From the NCBI GenBank assembly GCA_016700075.1, contig CP065000.1:744001-808000 (forward strand): a stretch of DNA of 64,000 nucleotides, in the 5' to 3' direction. Source of the stretch: Acidobacteriota bacterium (GTDB lineage Bacteria; Acidobacteriota; Blastocatellia; Pyrinomonadales; Pyrinomonadaceae). The notes beneath the pieces are model-generated. The model saw only the letters and a list, made by a program, of their open reading frames with translations. It had not been told where the DNA came from and did not search any database. Made by a program: the position numbers and the translations under genes. Below, in pieces: positions 1 through 9,165 of this stretch (the first letter of the stretch is position 1; each line of letters starts with the position of its first letter).

Positions 1-742
1 GTGTAGTACGTCGTTCTCGCGGAGCAGAAACGTATCCCGAGATCTTTGCAACGAACTCGCGGCCGCCCGAAACCGGAACCAGGCTTTCTAGCAGGCCTGA
101 ACCGAAAAGCTGAAACGCACGTTCTTTCAGATCCTTTGCCGGAGCGGTTCGTAAAACCTCGCGGCCGTTATTGGACAGTTTGAAAGCGATCTCAGGATGG
201 GCGAGCGCATAATGCTGGACGATGCCGGTGAGATGATAATTCTCCGTCGCTTCGGAGCGCATGAATTTGCGTCGGGCGGGAGTGTTGAAAAACAGATTGC
301 GCACGCTGATCGTCGTGCCGCGGTCGCGTGCGGCATCCCGAACATCCTTCAGCCGCCCGCCTTCAACGACCACGCATGTCGCAGGCAGGTCGTCGGCAGT
401 ATTTGTTATAAGTTCCACCTCGGCGACGGACGCTATGGATGCGAGAGCCTCGCCGCGAAAACCGAGCGTAATGATGCGGCCGAGGTCCTCGACGGATGTG
501 ATCTTTGAGGTGGCGTGGCGTTCAAACGCGAGAACTGCGTCGTCGCGGGACATTCCTTCCCCGTCGTCGCTGACGCGCATCAGGCGGCGGCCGCCGAGCT
601 CGATCTCGACCGAGATCCGGCTTGCTCCCGCGTCGATGGCGTTTTCTACAAGCTCCTTTACTACGGACGCAGGCCGCTCGACCACCTCGCCTGCGGCGAT
701 CTGGTTCGCGAGATTGTCCGGCAATATTCGGATCTTGTTCAT
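1..742 (-). CDS. mutL: DNA mismatch repair protein MutL (N-terminal part, cut by window edge)
   Basis: Translating the minus strand from the ATG at 742 gives a MutL N-terminus. It has the GHKL ATPase motifs: the IAAGEVVERPASVVKELVENAIDAG region (residues about 15-38, with the ATP-binding Glu and Asn of ELVENAIDAG), then DDGEGM, then a FERHATSKI block. MutL couples MutS mismatch recognition to strand incision and removal. About 247 codons are visible, and the C-terminal dimerisation/endonuclease domain lies outside the window. The start codon overlaps the bshC stop in an ATGA, so the two genes are translationally coupled. Identity is certain; whether this MutL carries the endonuclease motif cannot be seen. 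Confidence 0.95.
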   Translation of the reverse strand, partial: MNKIRILPDNLANQIAAGEVVERPASVVKELVENAIDAGASRISVEIELGGRRLMRVSDDGEGMSRDDAVLAFERHATSKITSVEDLGRIITLGFRGEALASIASVAEVELITNTADDLPATCVVVEGGRLKDVRDAARDRGTTISVRNLFFNTPARRKFMRSEATENYHLTGIVQHYALAHPEIAFKLSNNGREVLRTAPAKDLKERAFQLFGSGLLESLVPVSGGREFVAKISGYVSAPRERRTT

Positions 743-2409
743 AATCTCAGTAGCAAATGACGGCGTTCATCAGCGTCAAAAGCCGCTATCAAGCCGTCGA
801 TAGCGGACGGTCCATATTCATTTAGGAACGTCAGAAAGTTTATCGAGCGTTCCTGCAAGGCTCCGCAGGGCGTCAACTCATTTTGCAGTATCGAGACCCG
901 GCGTTTCGCCGCTTCGTCCTTTTCGAGCTTTGTCGCGAGAGCTAGCCGACGCATCGCATCGATGTGATACCTGATCTTCCGCCCGCGCTTGGCAAAACTG
1001 TCGGAAACCGGCTGTGCAATGTCGGCGGCGATCCGGCCGAGCCGTTCCAATTGTTCGATCACCTCATTCTCAGCGACGTCGAAATCGTTCACCATTTCCG
1101 GGTTCTCGAGTTCGGCCGCCGTCAAAACAAGGGAGCCTTTGCCGTTTACGATGTCCGAAAAACTCAGTCCCAGTTTGTCCATCGCCCGCTGAACGCGGCT
1201 GCTGACGACGGTCGCGGTGTGACGCGGCATAACGGATGTAACGGGGCGGCCGAGTGTGTCATAAACCGCCGAATTCTGCGCAAAATATGCGACCTCCGCC
1301 GCACCGCCCACATAAGCCGCTGTTGGCAGGATCATATCCTGAATTACAGGCCGCAGCAGAACGCCCGGACTCAAACTCTGCGGCGACGTTCGTGCGATTT
1401 CAAGCAGCTCTTCACGTGAAAACTCGCGGCCGCTGCCTTTCAATTTGAATCCGACATCAGTACGCTGCAATGCCCACCGTGCTCCTGTGTCGTCGATAAA
1501 GAACATCGGAAAATGAACATCTTCGACGAGGACCTGGGCGTGATAGCCTGCCGATTCGAGCTGCGAATTGCGATCGCGAACTGCAGCAGTTATCTTATCC
1601 GCGTTCTCGATCGCCGCAATGAAACCATCCGCAGCGAGCCGCCGCATTGCGGGCTGCATAGGATCGAACAGAACAAGTCCAAATGCGGAAAAAAGTTGAG
1701 CGATAGTTGCTGCAAAAGCATCACTCCAATTTCGCCCCCGCTGCCAACAAGATGCGACGACCTCGCGCATCTCTTTCGTAAATGCCGTTTGCGGTATGGC
1801 CGCAAACATTGCGTCGATCGCCTGTACTATGCCCTCATCCAAAACGACCGAACCGACTGGCGAATCCGAATTAATGTTCACGGGCTGATACGAAACTTCG
1901 CCGGTCCCATTTTCGATCAGGACAAAGGTCTTGCTGACCTCATCGAGGTCGTGATCCTCGGAAGCGATCCAGAAAACGGGAACGGCGCTTATGCCTTGCC
2001 GCGACAATTCGGCGGCGATGTTTATCGCCGAAACGGCTTTATAAATGGTATACGCCGGTCCGGTGAAAAGGCCTGCCTGCTGGCCTGTTACGACCGCAAC
2101 TGAGTCGGCTGAACTAAGCAGTTCGATGTTTTCGATCGTCCGCTCCCCGGAACCTACCCGCTGGTTGAACTCCATCAACGCATCGGCAAGAGCACCGCGG
2201 TCTGTCGAATAGCTCTGAAGCATCAAGGGAACGAACTTCGCCAGATCTGAGACACGAGAGCCAGCGTTCGGGTAGAATTCGTTTACTGACGGAGAACCTG
2301 CTAATAGGTCGAGATAGAGGCGCGACTGGCCCGGCAGTTCCCGCTGCTCGATGGCTCCGATGGTGAATGGCCCGCCCACTCTTTCGGCGCCGCCGGGTTC
2401 GGGTCTCAC
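739..2409 (-). CDS. bshC: Putative cysteine ligase BshC (bacillithiol biosynthesis)
   Basis: A 556-residue protein matching the length and sequence character of BshC, the enzyme thought to add cysteine to GlcN-malate in the last step of bacillithiol synthesis. Family landmarks are the N-terminal LPGQSRLYLDLL segment, VVTGQQAGLFTGPAYTIYKAVSA (residues about 105-130, a nucleotide-binding-like patch), FWIASEDHDLDEV, and a C-terminal coiled-coil stretch. The GTG start is chosen because GGAGGAG sits 8 nt upstream. It overlaps mutL by 4 nt. The bshA and bshB partners are not in the window, so use of bacillithiol by this organism is inferred. Confidence 0.9.
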   Translation of the reverse strand: MRPEPGGAERVGGPFTIGAIEQRELPGQSRLYLDLLAGSPSVNEFYPNAGSRVSDLAKFVPLMLQSYSTDRGALADALMEFNQRVGSGERTIENIELLSSADSVAVVTGQQAGLFTGPAYTIYKAVSAINIAAELSRQGISAVPVFWIASEDHDLDEVSKTFVLIENGTGEVSYQPVNINSDSPVGSVVLDEGIVQAIDAMFAAIPQTAFTKEMREVVASCWQRGRNWSDAFAATIAQLFSAFGLVLFDPMQPAMRRLAADGFIAAIENADKITAAVRDRNSQLESAGYHAQVLVEDVHFPMFFIDDTGARWALQRTDVGFKLKGSGREFSREELLEIARTSPQSLSPGVLLRPVIQDMILPTAAYVGGAAEVAYFAQNSAVYDTLGRPVTSVMPRHTATVVSSRVQRAMDKLGLSFSDIVNGKGSLVLTAAELENPEMVNDFDVAENEVIEQLERLGRIAADIAQPVSDSFAKRGRKIRYHIDAMRRLALATKLEKDEAAKRRVSILQNELTPCGALQERSINFLTFLNEYGPSAIDGLIAAFDADERRHLLLRL

Positions 2410-2470
2410 TATTGCCGCTCCTCCTATACGCTAGATTATAGATTTCGGTGATGCACAAACCAAATACAAA

Positions 2471-2493
2471 GGGCGGTGCTTAGTGCACCGCCC
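2471..2493 (-). terminator. Intrinsic terminator after the Asp-box repeat gene
   Basis: A perfect 9-bp stem (GGGCGGTGC / GCACCGCCC) with a 5-nt loop lies 25 bp past the stop of the gene ending at 2518. On the minus strand it is followed by TTTGTATTT. It separates that gene from bshC. Confidence 0.75.
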
Positions 2494-2517
2494 AAAAACA
2501 CAAACACTGAACCGGCA

Positions 2518-4638
2518 TTATTTGTCGGTCTGCGATACGACCGCGTCGCGCTCAATGCGATAAACGCCGGATGAGTGCGTCGCCGCGAATAAGCGGTTTG
2601 GGTCTCTCGGGTCAAATGCGACCGACCAAAATCGATGGCTGGCAAGCTTCACATCCTTGGTGTCGAGCCGCTTCCAACGGTTGCCGGCATCTGTGGAGAT
2701 ATAGAGTCCGCCTTCCGTATCCATTGAGCTCGAAAGTATGATCTCATCAGGATTTCGGGGGTTGATGAGGATCGAATTGAAATTGCCGAGCGAAAGATTG
2801 CCGCCGCGGCGTGTCCAATTCTTCCCGCCATCGCGGGTAAGATAGAAAGTCTGTGTCGTGCCGACGTAAACATAATCCGGACGCGTCGGGTCCGAAACTA
2901 TAGAACTTACCGGCACATTATCCACCGCTCCGCCGGTACGTTCCCACGTCTTTCCTCCGTCGTTAGAAACGACCACGCCAGTCGTTGCAGTCCCTGCCCA
3001 AATAGTCGATGGTTTCGAAGGCGGGACGTGGATCGCAAAGATGCTCTCGCTGAGACCTGCACCAAAATTCAGCTTTTCCCAGCCCTTAGTAAGATCCGTC
3101 GAGCGGAATAGTCCCTTTTCTGTTCCCGCAAGATAACCCTTGCCTTCAGGCAGTATTTCAAATGCACGTACTTTGTCTGTCAAAGTAGGGGTCAGTTTCG
3201 GCGCGGCGGCAGCCGGTGAAGGTGTGGTGGAGGCCGTGGATGCGGTACGGCGAACCGGGGCTTTAGCCGGTGCCTTTGCCGGTGCGCGGCGAACGGGCGC
3301 CTTCGGGGCGACACCTACAACCTGCGTCCATGAGGTCCCGCGGTCGGTCGATCGGAAAATGCCTATATTCGTTCCGGCATAAATATTGTTGGGGTTGGCC
3401 CGGTCCTGTTCCACCGAATAAGTGCGGACGCGTCCGACATCAAGCCCTCGAGCCTGCTGCCAGTTTCGGCCTCCGTCATTGCTGACGAAAAAGAATCCGC
3501 CGCCGGTCGCCGTGTTGTGCGTCGCAGCGTAGAGGCGTTCAGGATTCTCGACATCAGGAGTGACCGAATATGTGAACCGGCTTGAAAAGCTGTCGTTCGC
3601 CTGAGCAAAGCTGCGTCCGCCGTCATTTGAGACCATCACGCCGTAATTATTCGTTCCGAGGAAAACACGATTCGGTGCTTCGGGGTGCACAGCGATCGAG
3701 TTGACCTCGAGATTTCGCTGCGTGGTCATCGCCCATGATTTTCCGCCGTTCGTGCTCATCCAAAAGCCTTCAGTCGTGCCGGCGTAGAGTGTTGCCGGTT
3801 GTGTAGGATGTTGGACGATATCACGTGTTCTGCGTGAACTCGACGGGATACCACCGAATTTTATCCAGCGTTCGCCGCCGTTATAAGATTCATAAATGCC
3901 GCTGCAGGCCGAAGCGATGACATGCTCAGCGTTTCGCGGATTGATCGTGATCGCGAAAACGTCCGAGTCGTCGATCATCCCGTTCTTGATCAATCGCCAG
4001 CTTTTGCCTGCGTCCGTCGATTTGTAAGCGCGCCACCATGTGCCGGCGTAGATCGTATCCAGCGATCTAGGGTCCACTGCCAGCGAGTCGATGTTTATCG
4101 GCATCGTTGACGAATTCATGCGCTCCCATTTTTCGCCCTTGTCGCGCGAGATCCAGATTCCCTGGAGCGTCCCGACAAGCAGCACATTAGGGTCAAGCGA
4201 GGATTGCGTCATCGCGTGGATGGACTCATTCCGCAGGTCCTTCGATTCCTTCCAGGTCTTGCCGCCGTCGGTAGATTTGAAGAAGCCGCCAGCTCCGCGG
4301 TGACGATGGCCGGAGGTGTAAATACGGAGCGGATCTTCGCGATCGACGATCAGCTGATCGAGGATGAGTTCAGGCTGGTCAAGATTGACCAGAAGCCGCC
4401 ATGTTCGTCCGCCGTCGGATGAGCCATGTATCTGCCCGTCAAGCGTACTCAAATAGAGCCTGTCCTTGTCTGCCGGATCTATCGCGATCACGCGTACATC
4501 ACCGCCCGACGGGCCGACAATGTCCCAACGGGAAAACGGCCCCGGCGACGGAAGCGGCTCATCGGCAGCAAGTATGCTCCCGATACCGCTGAACGTAAGC
4601 GCGAACAGAAAAAGATTGACGGTAAGCTTTCTGAACAT
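2518..4638 (-). CDS. Secreted Asp-box (BNR/sialidase-like) repeat protein, VPS10-type propeller
   Basis: A 706-residue protein with a signal peptide (MFRKLTVNLFLFALTFSGIGS, cleavage near LAADE). It has about 13 Asp-box motifs of the form S-x-D-x-G-x-x-W (for example STDGGKTW, SNDGGRNW, TRDGGKNW, STDAGNRW) spread along its length, as in the photosystem-II-stability/VPS10 class of beta-propellers. A Pro/Ala/Lys-rich linker (residues about 445-485) splits it into two propeller halves. Asp-boxes are structural, so no enzyme activity can be inferred. The ATG at 4638 has GAGAGGG upstream. It is likely periplasmic or exported; the substrate is unknown. Confidence 0.8.
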   Translation of the reverse strand: MFRKLTVNLFLFALTFSGIGSILAADEPLPSPGPFSRWDIVGPSGGDVRVIAIDPADKDRLYLSTLDGQIHGSSDGGRTWRLLVNLDQPELILDQLIVDREDPLRIYTSGHRHRGAGGFFKSTDGGKTWKESKDLRNESIHAMTQSSLDPNVLLVGTLQGIWISRDKGEKWERMNSSTMPINIDSLAVDPRSLDTIYAGTWWRAYKSTDAGKSWRLIKNGMIDDSDVFAITINPRNAEHVIASACSGIYESYNGGERWIKFGGIPSSSRRTRDIVQHPTQPATLYAGTTEGFWMSTNGGKSWAMTTQRNLEVNSIAVHPEAPNRVFLGTNNYGVMVSNDGGRSFAQANDSFSSRFTYSVTPDVENPERLYAATHNTATGGGFFFVSNDGGRNWQQARGLDVGRVRTYSVEQDRANPNNIYAGTNIGIFRSTDRGTSWTQVVGVAPKAPVRRAPAKAPAKAPVRRTASTASTTPSPAAAAPKLTPTLTDKVRAFEILPEGKGYLAGTEKGLFRSTDLTKGWEKLNFGAGLSESIFAIHVPPSKPSTIWAGTATTGVVVSNDGGKTWERTGGAVDNVPVSSIVSDPTRPDYVYVGTTQTFYLTRDGGKNWTRRGGNLSLGNFNSILINPRNPDEIILSSSMDTEGGLYISTDAGNRWKRLDTKDVKLASHRFWSVAFDPRDPNRLFAATHSSGVYRIERDAVVSQTDK

Positions 4639-4832
4639 AAACCCTCTCTAAAAATGACGGAAAATTGCGAAACAATAAGAAAAACCGCGGAGGGGCGGTC
4701 GGTTAAGATATTTAGATGACGGCCCCGAGCAATTGGTTGCGGACATCGAGCGAAACCGCTATTTGGGGAAACCCCTTTAAGCAGATATTACAACAATGAA
4801 GCGCAGCGGGCAAAGCGTAAAATACGCAAAAA

Positions 4833-4868
4833 AACGGCCGAGGCTGGGTGATGGCCGCCTCGGCCGTT
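4833..4868 (-). terminator. Intrinsic terminator after the outer membrane protein gene
   Basis: An 11-bp perfect stem (AACGGCCGAGG / CCTCGGCCGTT) flanks a 14-nt loop and is followed on the minus strand by seven T residues. It lies about 50 bp downstream of the stop at 4916. A second short palindrome (CACCGCTTAAGCGGTG, 4882-4897) sits between them. Confidence 0.8.
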
Positions 4869-4915
4869 CTTCAGTTTAAGCACACCGCTTAAGCGGTGAG
4901 AAGGTTACCGTGACA

Positions 4916-7336
4916 TTACGGCTGCGGAACGTCAGCACCGGCAGGTACGAGGTAGAACTTCGTATTTACGCCGGCTCCGGTGTTCGGTCCGTCAACAAAT
5001 ACCACACGGCTCGCGTCATAACGGCGGAAGTTGATCGCCTTCATGATCTGAGTGCGGCGTGCACGGATCTGTGCCGGGGTGCCGTAGTTGATGATGTAGC
5101 CTTGTGCCGTCGGGTTGTTGTTCAACTGGATATAGAAGTTGTCAACACTGGCCTTGACGACGTCATCAACCGCACGTCCAAATTCGTCAACGAGGCTTGC
5201 TTCCGGTTTGGTAGCGACGCCTGCCGTTTCAGAGTCGGTCGTAGCACAGTTGCAGTTCGGATCGAGTCCGCCAATGGTGACCGTAGCGGTCACGTTGCGG
5301 CCTGCCATGTCGCGGGTCGTCTGAACACGGATGCTCGGAGTTCCCTGACCGGAGATGATCTCGCCGGCAGAAACTGACCAGCTGTACGTGACATCACCGC
5401 TGACGCTGGCCGTAAAGGTCATAACGTCACCAGGTGCTGTCAAGCCGGACGGGCCGCTGACCGAAATGGTCGGGCAAGCACATACCGGTGCACAGTCAGT
5501 ACACTCAACGATGCGGATGGTGCGGGTCTGCGTGCGACCGCAGATGCCGCAACCGTCGTCAACGCCTGCAGTGATCGTGTAGGTGCCCGGCTGAGCTCCT
5601 GCGAGATCCCACTGAACGTTAGCTCCGGAGCCGACAATGCGTCCGCCCGAAACCGTGTAGTTGTAAGTGAGAACGTCATTCTCAGCATCAGATGCCGAGG
5701 TCGAAACGTTGATCATCGCGCTTTCGCCGCAGTTGCCCGAACGCGAACGCGTTCCCGGAGGACACGGCAGAACGATGGTCTCATCGCTCAGGTTGACAGC
5801 ATCGACGTTAGCAGGAACGTTGGCAACTGCCTCAGCACGCTTCTCACGGCGTCCGATCCAGAACTGGCCGATAAAGCCGTGCGGATCGTTCGACGTGGCG
5901 AGGCCCGGAGGAACGCCGTTGAACTGGCGAAAGACCACGGTCGGCTGGCAGCCTACCGTTGAAAGCTGGCTGCAAAGGAGCGTCACGCCCGTCGTAGCAG
6001 AATTGTCGCTGAAACGGTCAGCATCCTGCTGATTGAAGTGATGCCTGTATGCAGCACCGAAACCGAACCATCTACGCGGGAACACACGGAAACCGGCGAG
6101 GCCGTCATACGGGTTGTTCTCGAGAGCGTTTGGTGTACGGCCGCCTACGTAGTGCAGAGCACGGAACTCAAGGATCGGCTGGAAGTACTTGTTGACCGGA
6201 AAGTCAACACCGACAGCGAACTGAAGTTCATCAGGGTTGTCGAGGATCGTGAATTCGTTTCCGCCAAAAGTTCCTTTCGACTTGGACGTATAAACGTAGC
6301 CTGCGTTGAACGAGACCTCAGCCCATTTCGTGGCACGAGCACCTATGAAATAGTTGATGCCGATATCGCCCCAGTCCGAACCTGAACCAGAACCACGCTG
6401 CATCATGTTAAAGCCGGAGAAACCGGTCGCCTTGTCAGGCTGCCAGCGATAGAACGCGCTGATACCGTGGCCCCACGCACTGTTGTTGCTGTTCAGACGC
6501 CATTTGAAACCGACGGCCATATGGTTAAAGGCCGAGGTTCCGTAGGTGCGGTTGATGAACGGAGCATCCGGCAGGTAGGTCGGAGCTGACGAGAACGAGA
6601 CAGGGCCTTCGCCGCCGGGGCCGCCATTCGGAAGTTGAAGCGTATTGGTGGTCAGCACGATGCCCGGCAGAAGGCTGCCATAGATCGAACCGACACCGGG
6701 GAACATATCAGACGCGCCGCCCGGACGCGGCGGTCCGAGAAGTGCATTGGTGCCCGCAGGGAAACCGAATGCCGGGCCTGAGAAAAACGGAGGATTAAAT
6801 CCGAGCGTGCCGATGCTTCCGCCGGTGTAAGGGAACTGCGTGAAAGGAGCTCCCGTCGGTCTGAAGATCGCCGTGTTGATATACGGATTCGCACCCGGCC
6901 CATTCGGAGCGAGAACAATCGCCGGCGGAGTCGTCCAGCCTGCACCGATCCTGACCTGCGAGTTAGGCAGGTAGAATCCCGAAAGGTTCCGCGGGCTGTT
7001 TACTTTAACGCCGCGCCATCCTTCGGTGGTGAAGAACATTTCGAACCGATCGTGAAGACCGACCTGGAAGCTCAGAGGCACCGTGGTGAAATCCGCATTG
7101 CCCGGATCCCTGTCATAGTTGCTGTACGCCATGCTGAGAGTGTATTCACCCCGGCGAAGCGTTTGAGCATCATAAACCGTGAACAAGCCCGTCGGGCCAC
7201 CGACCGGACCGCCCGTTCCTACTGTAGGAGCGGTATTGCGGTCGTCACTGGCGGGTCTCGGCTGAGCCGACACCGCAAAGACGAGCGTAAACATCAAAAG
7301 CGCCGCAAGAGACGCATACCTAGCGAGTTTCATCAC
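4916..7336 (-). CDS. Large outer-membrane beta-barrel protein with PKD-like domains
   Basis: An 806-residue protein with a signal peptide (MMKLARYASLAALLMFTLVFAVSAQ). Residues about 50-470 show alternating hydrophobic/aromatic strands typical of a beta-barrel (FYRWQPDKATGF, FNAGYVYTSKSKG, LEFRALHYVGG), with Gly/Pro/Asn-rich loops. A Cys-rich middle (CPPGTRSRSGNCG, CGICG, CTDCAPVCACP) borders two PKD/Ig-like domains (ASDAENDVLTYNYTVSGGRIVGSG and the next about 90 residues). The C-terminal 90 residues (DNFYIQLNNNPTAQGYIINYGT, then RRTQIMKAINF) resemble an OmpA-like peptidoglycan-associating fold. It is probably a cell-envelope anchor or porin-like protein. The exact family is not recognised. 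Confidence 0.6.
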   Translation of the reverse strand: MMKLARYASLAALLMFTLVFAVSAQPRPASDDRNTAPTVGTGGPVGGPTGLFTVYDAQTLRRGEYTLSMAYSNYDRDPGNADFTTVPLSFQVGLHDRFEMFFTTEGWRGVKVNSPRNLSGFYLPNSQVRIGAGWTTPPAIVLAPNGPGANPYINTAIFRPTGAPFTQFPYTGGSIGTLGFNPPFFSGPAFGFPAGTNALLGPPRPGGASDMFPGVGSIYGSLLPGIVLTTNTLQLPNGGPGGEGPVSFSSAPTYLPDAPFINRTYGTSAFNHMAVGFKWRLNSNNSAWGHGISAFYRWQPDKATGFSGFNMMQRGSGSGSDWGDIGINYFIGARATKWAEVSFNAGYVYTSKSKGTFGGNEFTILDNPDELQFAVGVDFPVNKYFQPILEFRALHYVGGRTPNALENNPYDGLAGFRVFPRRWFGFGAAYRHHFNQQDADRFSDNSATTGVTLLCSQLSTVGCQPTVVFRQFNGVPPGLATSNDPHGFIGQFWIGRREKRAEAVANVPANVDAVNLSDETIVLPCPPGTRSRSGNCGESAMINVSTSASDAENDVLTYNYTVSGGRIVGSGANVQWDLAGAQPGTYTITAGVDDGCGICGRTQTRTIRIVECTDCAPVCACPTISVSGPSGLTAPGDVMTFTASVSGDVTYSWSVSAGEIISGQGTPSIRVQTTRDMAGRNVTATVTIGGLDPNCNCATTDSETAGVATKPEASLVDEFGRAVDDVVKASVDNFYIQLNNNPTAQGYIINYGTPAQIRARRTQIMKAINFRRYDASRVVFVDGPNTGAGVNTKFYLVPAGADVPQP

Positions 7337-7640
7337 ATTCCTCCGCTAACAAAATAATAATTCGTTTCAATTCCTTATCTGTAGATGCATTCGGTCATAA
7401 TGAACGACACCCCAGATTCCATTTGTATTATGCGCACTCTTCAAAGAAAAAACGAAACCGCGAACGACCGCTTCTCAATATGCGCCCAAGCTAAAAAAAC
7501 ACTACTAACGACTTACTTATACCGCTTTAGGGCGGAGAAAGTCAACGCTGACAGCGCGATTCCTCCAACCTAAACCTCGACAAAAGATAACGCAACTTGA
7601 TTCGAAAATCAAGTGCTTTCAACACTTTGCCCGTCACGCC
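7337..7640. other. Gene-free intergenic stretch
   Basis: This 304-bp AT-richer stretch lies between the outer-membrane protein start and the glutamate dehydrogenase stop. It contains only weak structures: a CTTGAT/ATCAAG hairpin at 7596-7613 and an overlapping AAGTG/CACTT hairpin at 7612-7628, just past the dehydrogenase stop. These could serve as a weak terminator. The promoter of the outer-membrane gene must also lie here, but I cannot place it. No gene is seen. Confidence 0.5.
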
Positions 7641-8930
7641 TTAAGCATAGATGCCGCGCATCCGTGTGTCGTATGCCACACGGTCGATGGCAAGCATATA
7701 GGCCGCGGTTCGGGTATCAACGTCGTGCTTTTCCGCATAGTGGCAGAGTTCGTTGAAACTCGCCACCATTTTCTCTTCAAGCCTTTCATTTACCTGGCGT
7801 TCCGGCCAGAAATAGCCCATGCGGTCCTGAACCCACTCGAAGTACGAAACCGTAACACCGCCGGCATTCGCCAAAATGTCGGGAATGACGAAGATGCCCT
7901 TATTATGCAATATCTTATCTGCCTTCGGCGTGGTTGGGCCGTTAGCTCCTTCGGCAAGGATCTTGCACCGAATGCGATCCGCGTTTTCGCTGGTGATCTG
8001 ATTCTCGGTGGCGCAAGGAGCCAGAACATCGCATTCGATCTCCAGCAATGCCTTGTTGTCCACATGATCAGCCTCTGTGTAGCCCTCAAGCGTCTTGTTC
8101 TTTGAAAGGTATTCCATGACCTGCGGGATATTGAGACCGTTACTGTTATAGATACCGCCGAAAATATCAGATATCGCCGTTATCTTGTAGCCGGCCTCGT
8201 ACATCAACTCCGCACCGATGCCGCCGACGTTACCTGAGCCTTGTACGACGACAGACGTTTGCTGCGGCGTCAGGTTGAATCGCTTGATGGCCTCGTTGAC
8301 AGTGAACATGACGCCTCTGCCCGTCGCCTCGCGTCGTCCCAGCGATCCGCCGAGGGCGACCGGCTTGCCCGTCACCACAGCGGTGACCGTGTGGCGCGAA
8401 TGCATGGAGTACGTATCCATGATCCACGCCATCGTCTGCTCGTTGGTATTCATGTCCGGAGCAGGGACGTCCTTGTCAGGCCCGATGAAATCGATCAGCT
8501 CAGCGGTGTAACGGCGCGTCAGCCGTTCGAGTTCACCCAGCGACATCTGACGCGGATCGCAGATGATCCCACCTTTGCCGCCGCCGAACGGAACATTGAC
8601 GACCGCACATTTCCACGTCATCCATGCGGCAAGGGCCTTAACCTCATCGAGCGAAACATCCGGAGCATACCGAATACCGCCTTTTGCGGGGCCTCGAGCA
8701 AAATTGTGCTGAACACGAAAGCCCTCAAATACCTGTATGTGGCCGGTGTCCATTTTCACCGGGATATAAACCTTTAATTCGCGGCTCGGAACTCGCATGA
8801 CCGCATAGAGGTCAGGGTCCAGACCCAAAAGCTGTGCCGCACGGTCAAACCTTTCGCTCATTGCCTCGAAAGGGTTCTTTTCGTCACTTCCGCGGAATCG
8901 CCTCATCTCATCCGCCATTGGATTTGCCAT
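7641..8930 (-). CDS. gdhA: Glu/Leu/Phe/Val-type glutamate dehydrogenase
   Basis: A 429-residue protein of the usual length for hexameric small-subunit glutamate dehydrogenases, which interconvert glutamate and 2-oxoglutarate plus ammonium. It has the substrate and catalytic lysines in PAKGGIRY (K83), [19 protein letters not shown] (K107, K119), the PAPDMNT segment, and a Rossmann dinucleotide site GSGNVG (residues 231-236). It could prefer another amino acid, but the pattern fits glutamate best. The gene stands alone, with GGAG 8 nt before the ATG. NAD versus NADP preference cannot be assigned safely. Confidence 0.9.
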   Translation of the reverse strand: MANPMADEMRRFRGSDEKNPFEAMSERFDRAAQLLGLDPDLYAVMRVPSRELKVYIPVKMDTGHIQVFEGFRVQHNFARGPAKGGIRYAPDVSLDEVKALAAWMTWKCAVVNVPFGGGKGGIICDPRQMSLGELERLTRRYTAELIDFIGPDKDVPAPDMNTNEQTMAWIMDTYSMHSRHTVTAVVTGKPVALGGSLGRREATGRGVMFTVNEAIKRFNLTPQQTSVVVQGSGNVGGIGAELMYEAGYKITAISDIFGGIYNSNGLNIPQVMEYLSKNKTLEGYTEADHVDNKALLEIECDVLAPCATENQITSENADRIRCKILAEGANGPTTPKADKILHNKGIFVIPDILANAGGVTVSYFEWVQDRMGYFWPERQVNERLEEKMVASFNELCHYAEKHDVDTRTAAYMLAIDRVAYDTRMRGIYA

Positions 8931-9165
8931 AAAAAATCTCCGATCAGTTCTTAAAGATAGTTTGTACTATTCAGATAAATTCCATTGCCGACCAACAAAG
9001 ACTCACCGTTTCGGCATCGTAACAAAACTGTGCGAACCGCGCCGCGTTTCGGGACACGTTATCGCAAAATGCTCTTGTAAAGATGATTGCACTAGAGGCA
9101 GGAATTGCATAGCCGTCTCGGCGGTCTTTCGCAAGATATTAACTTACCCTTAAAAGGTCGTGCAA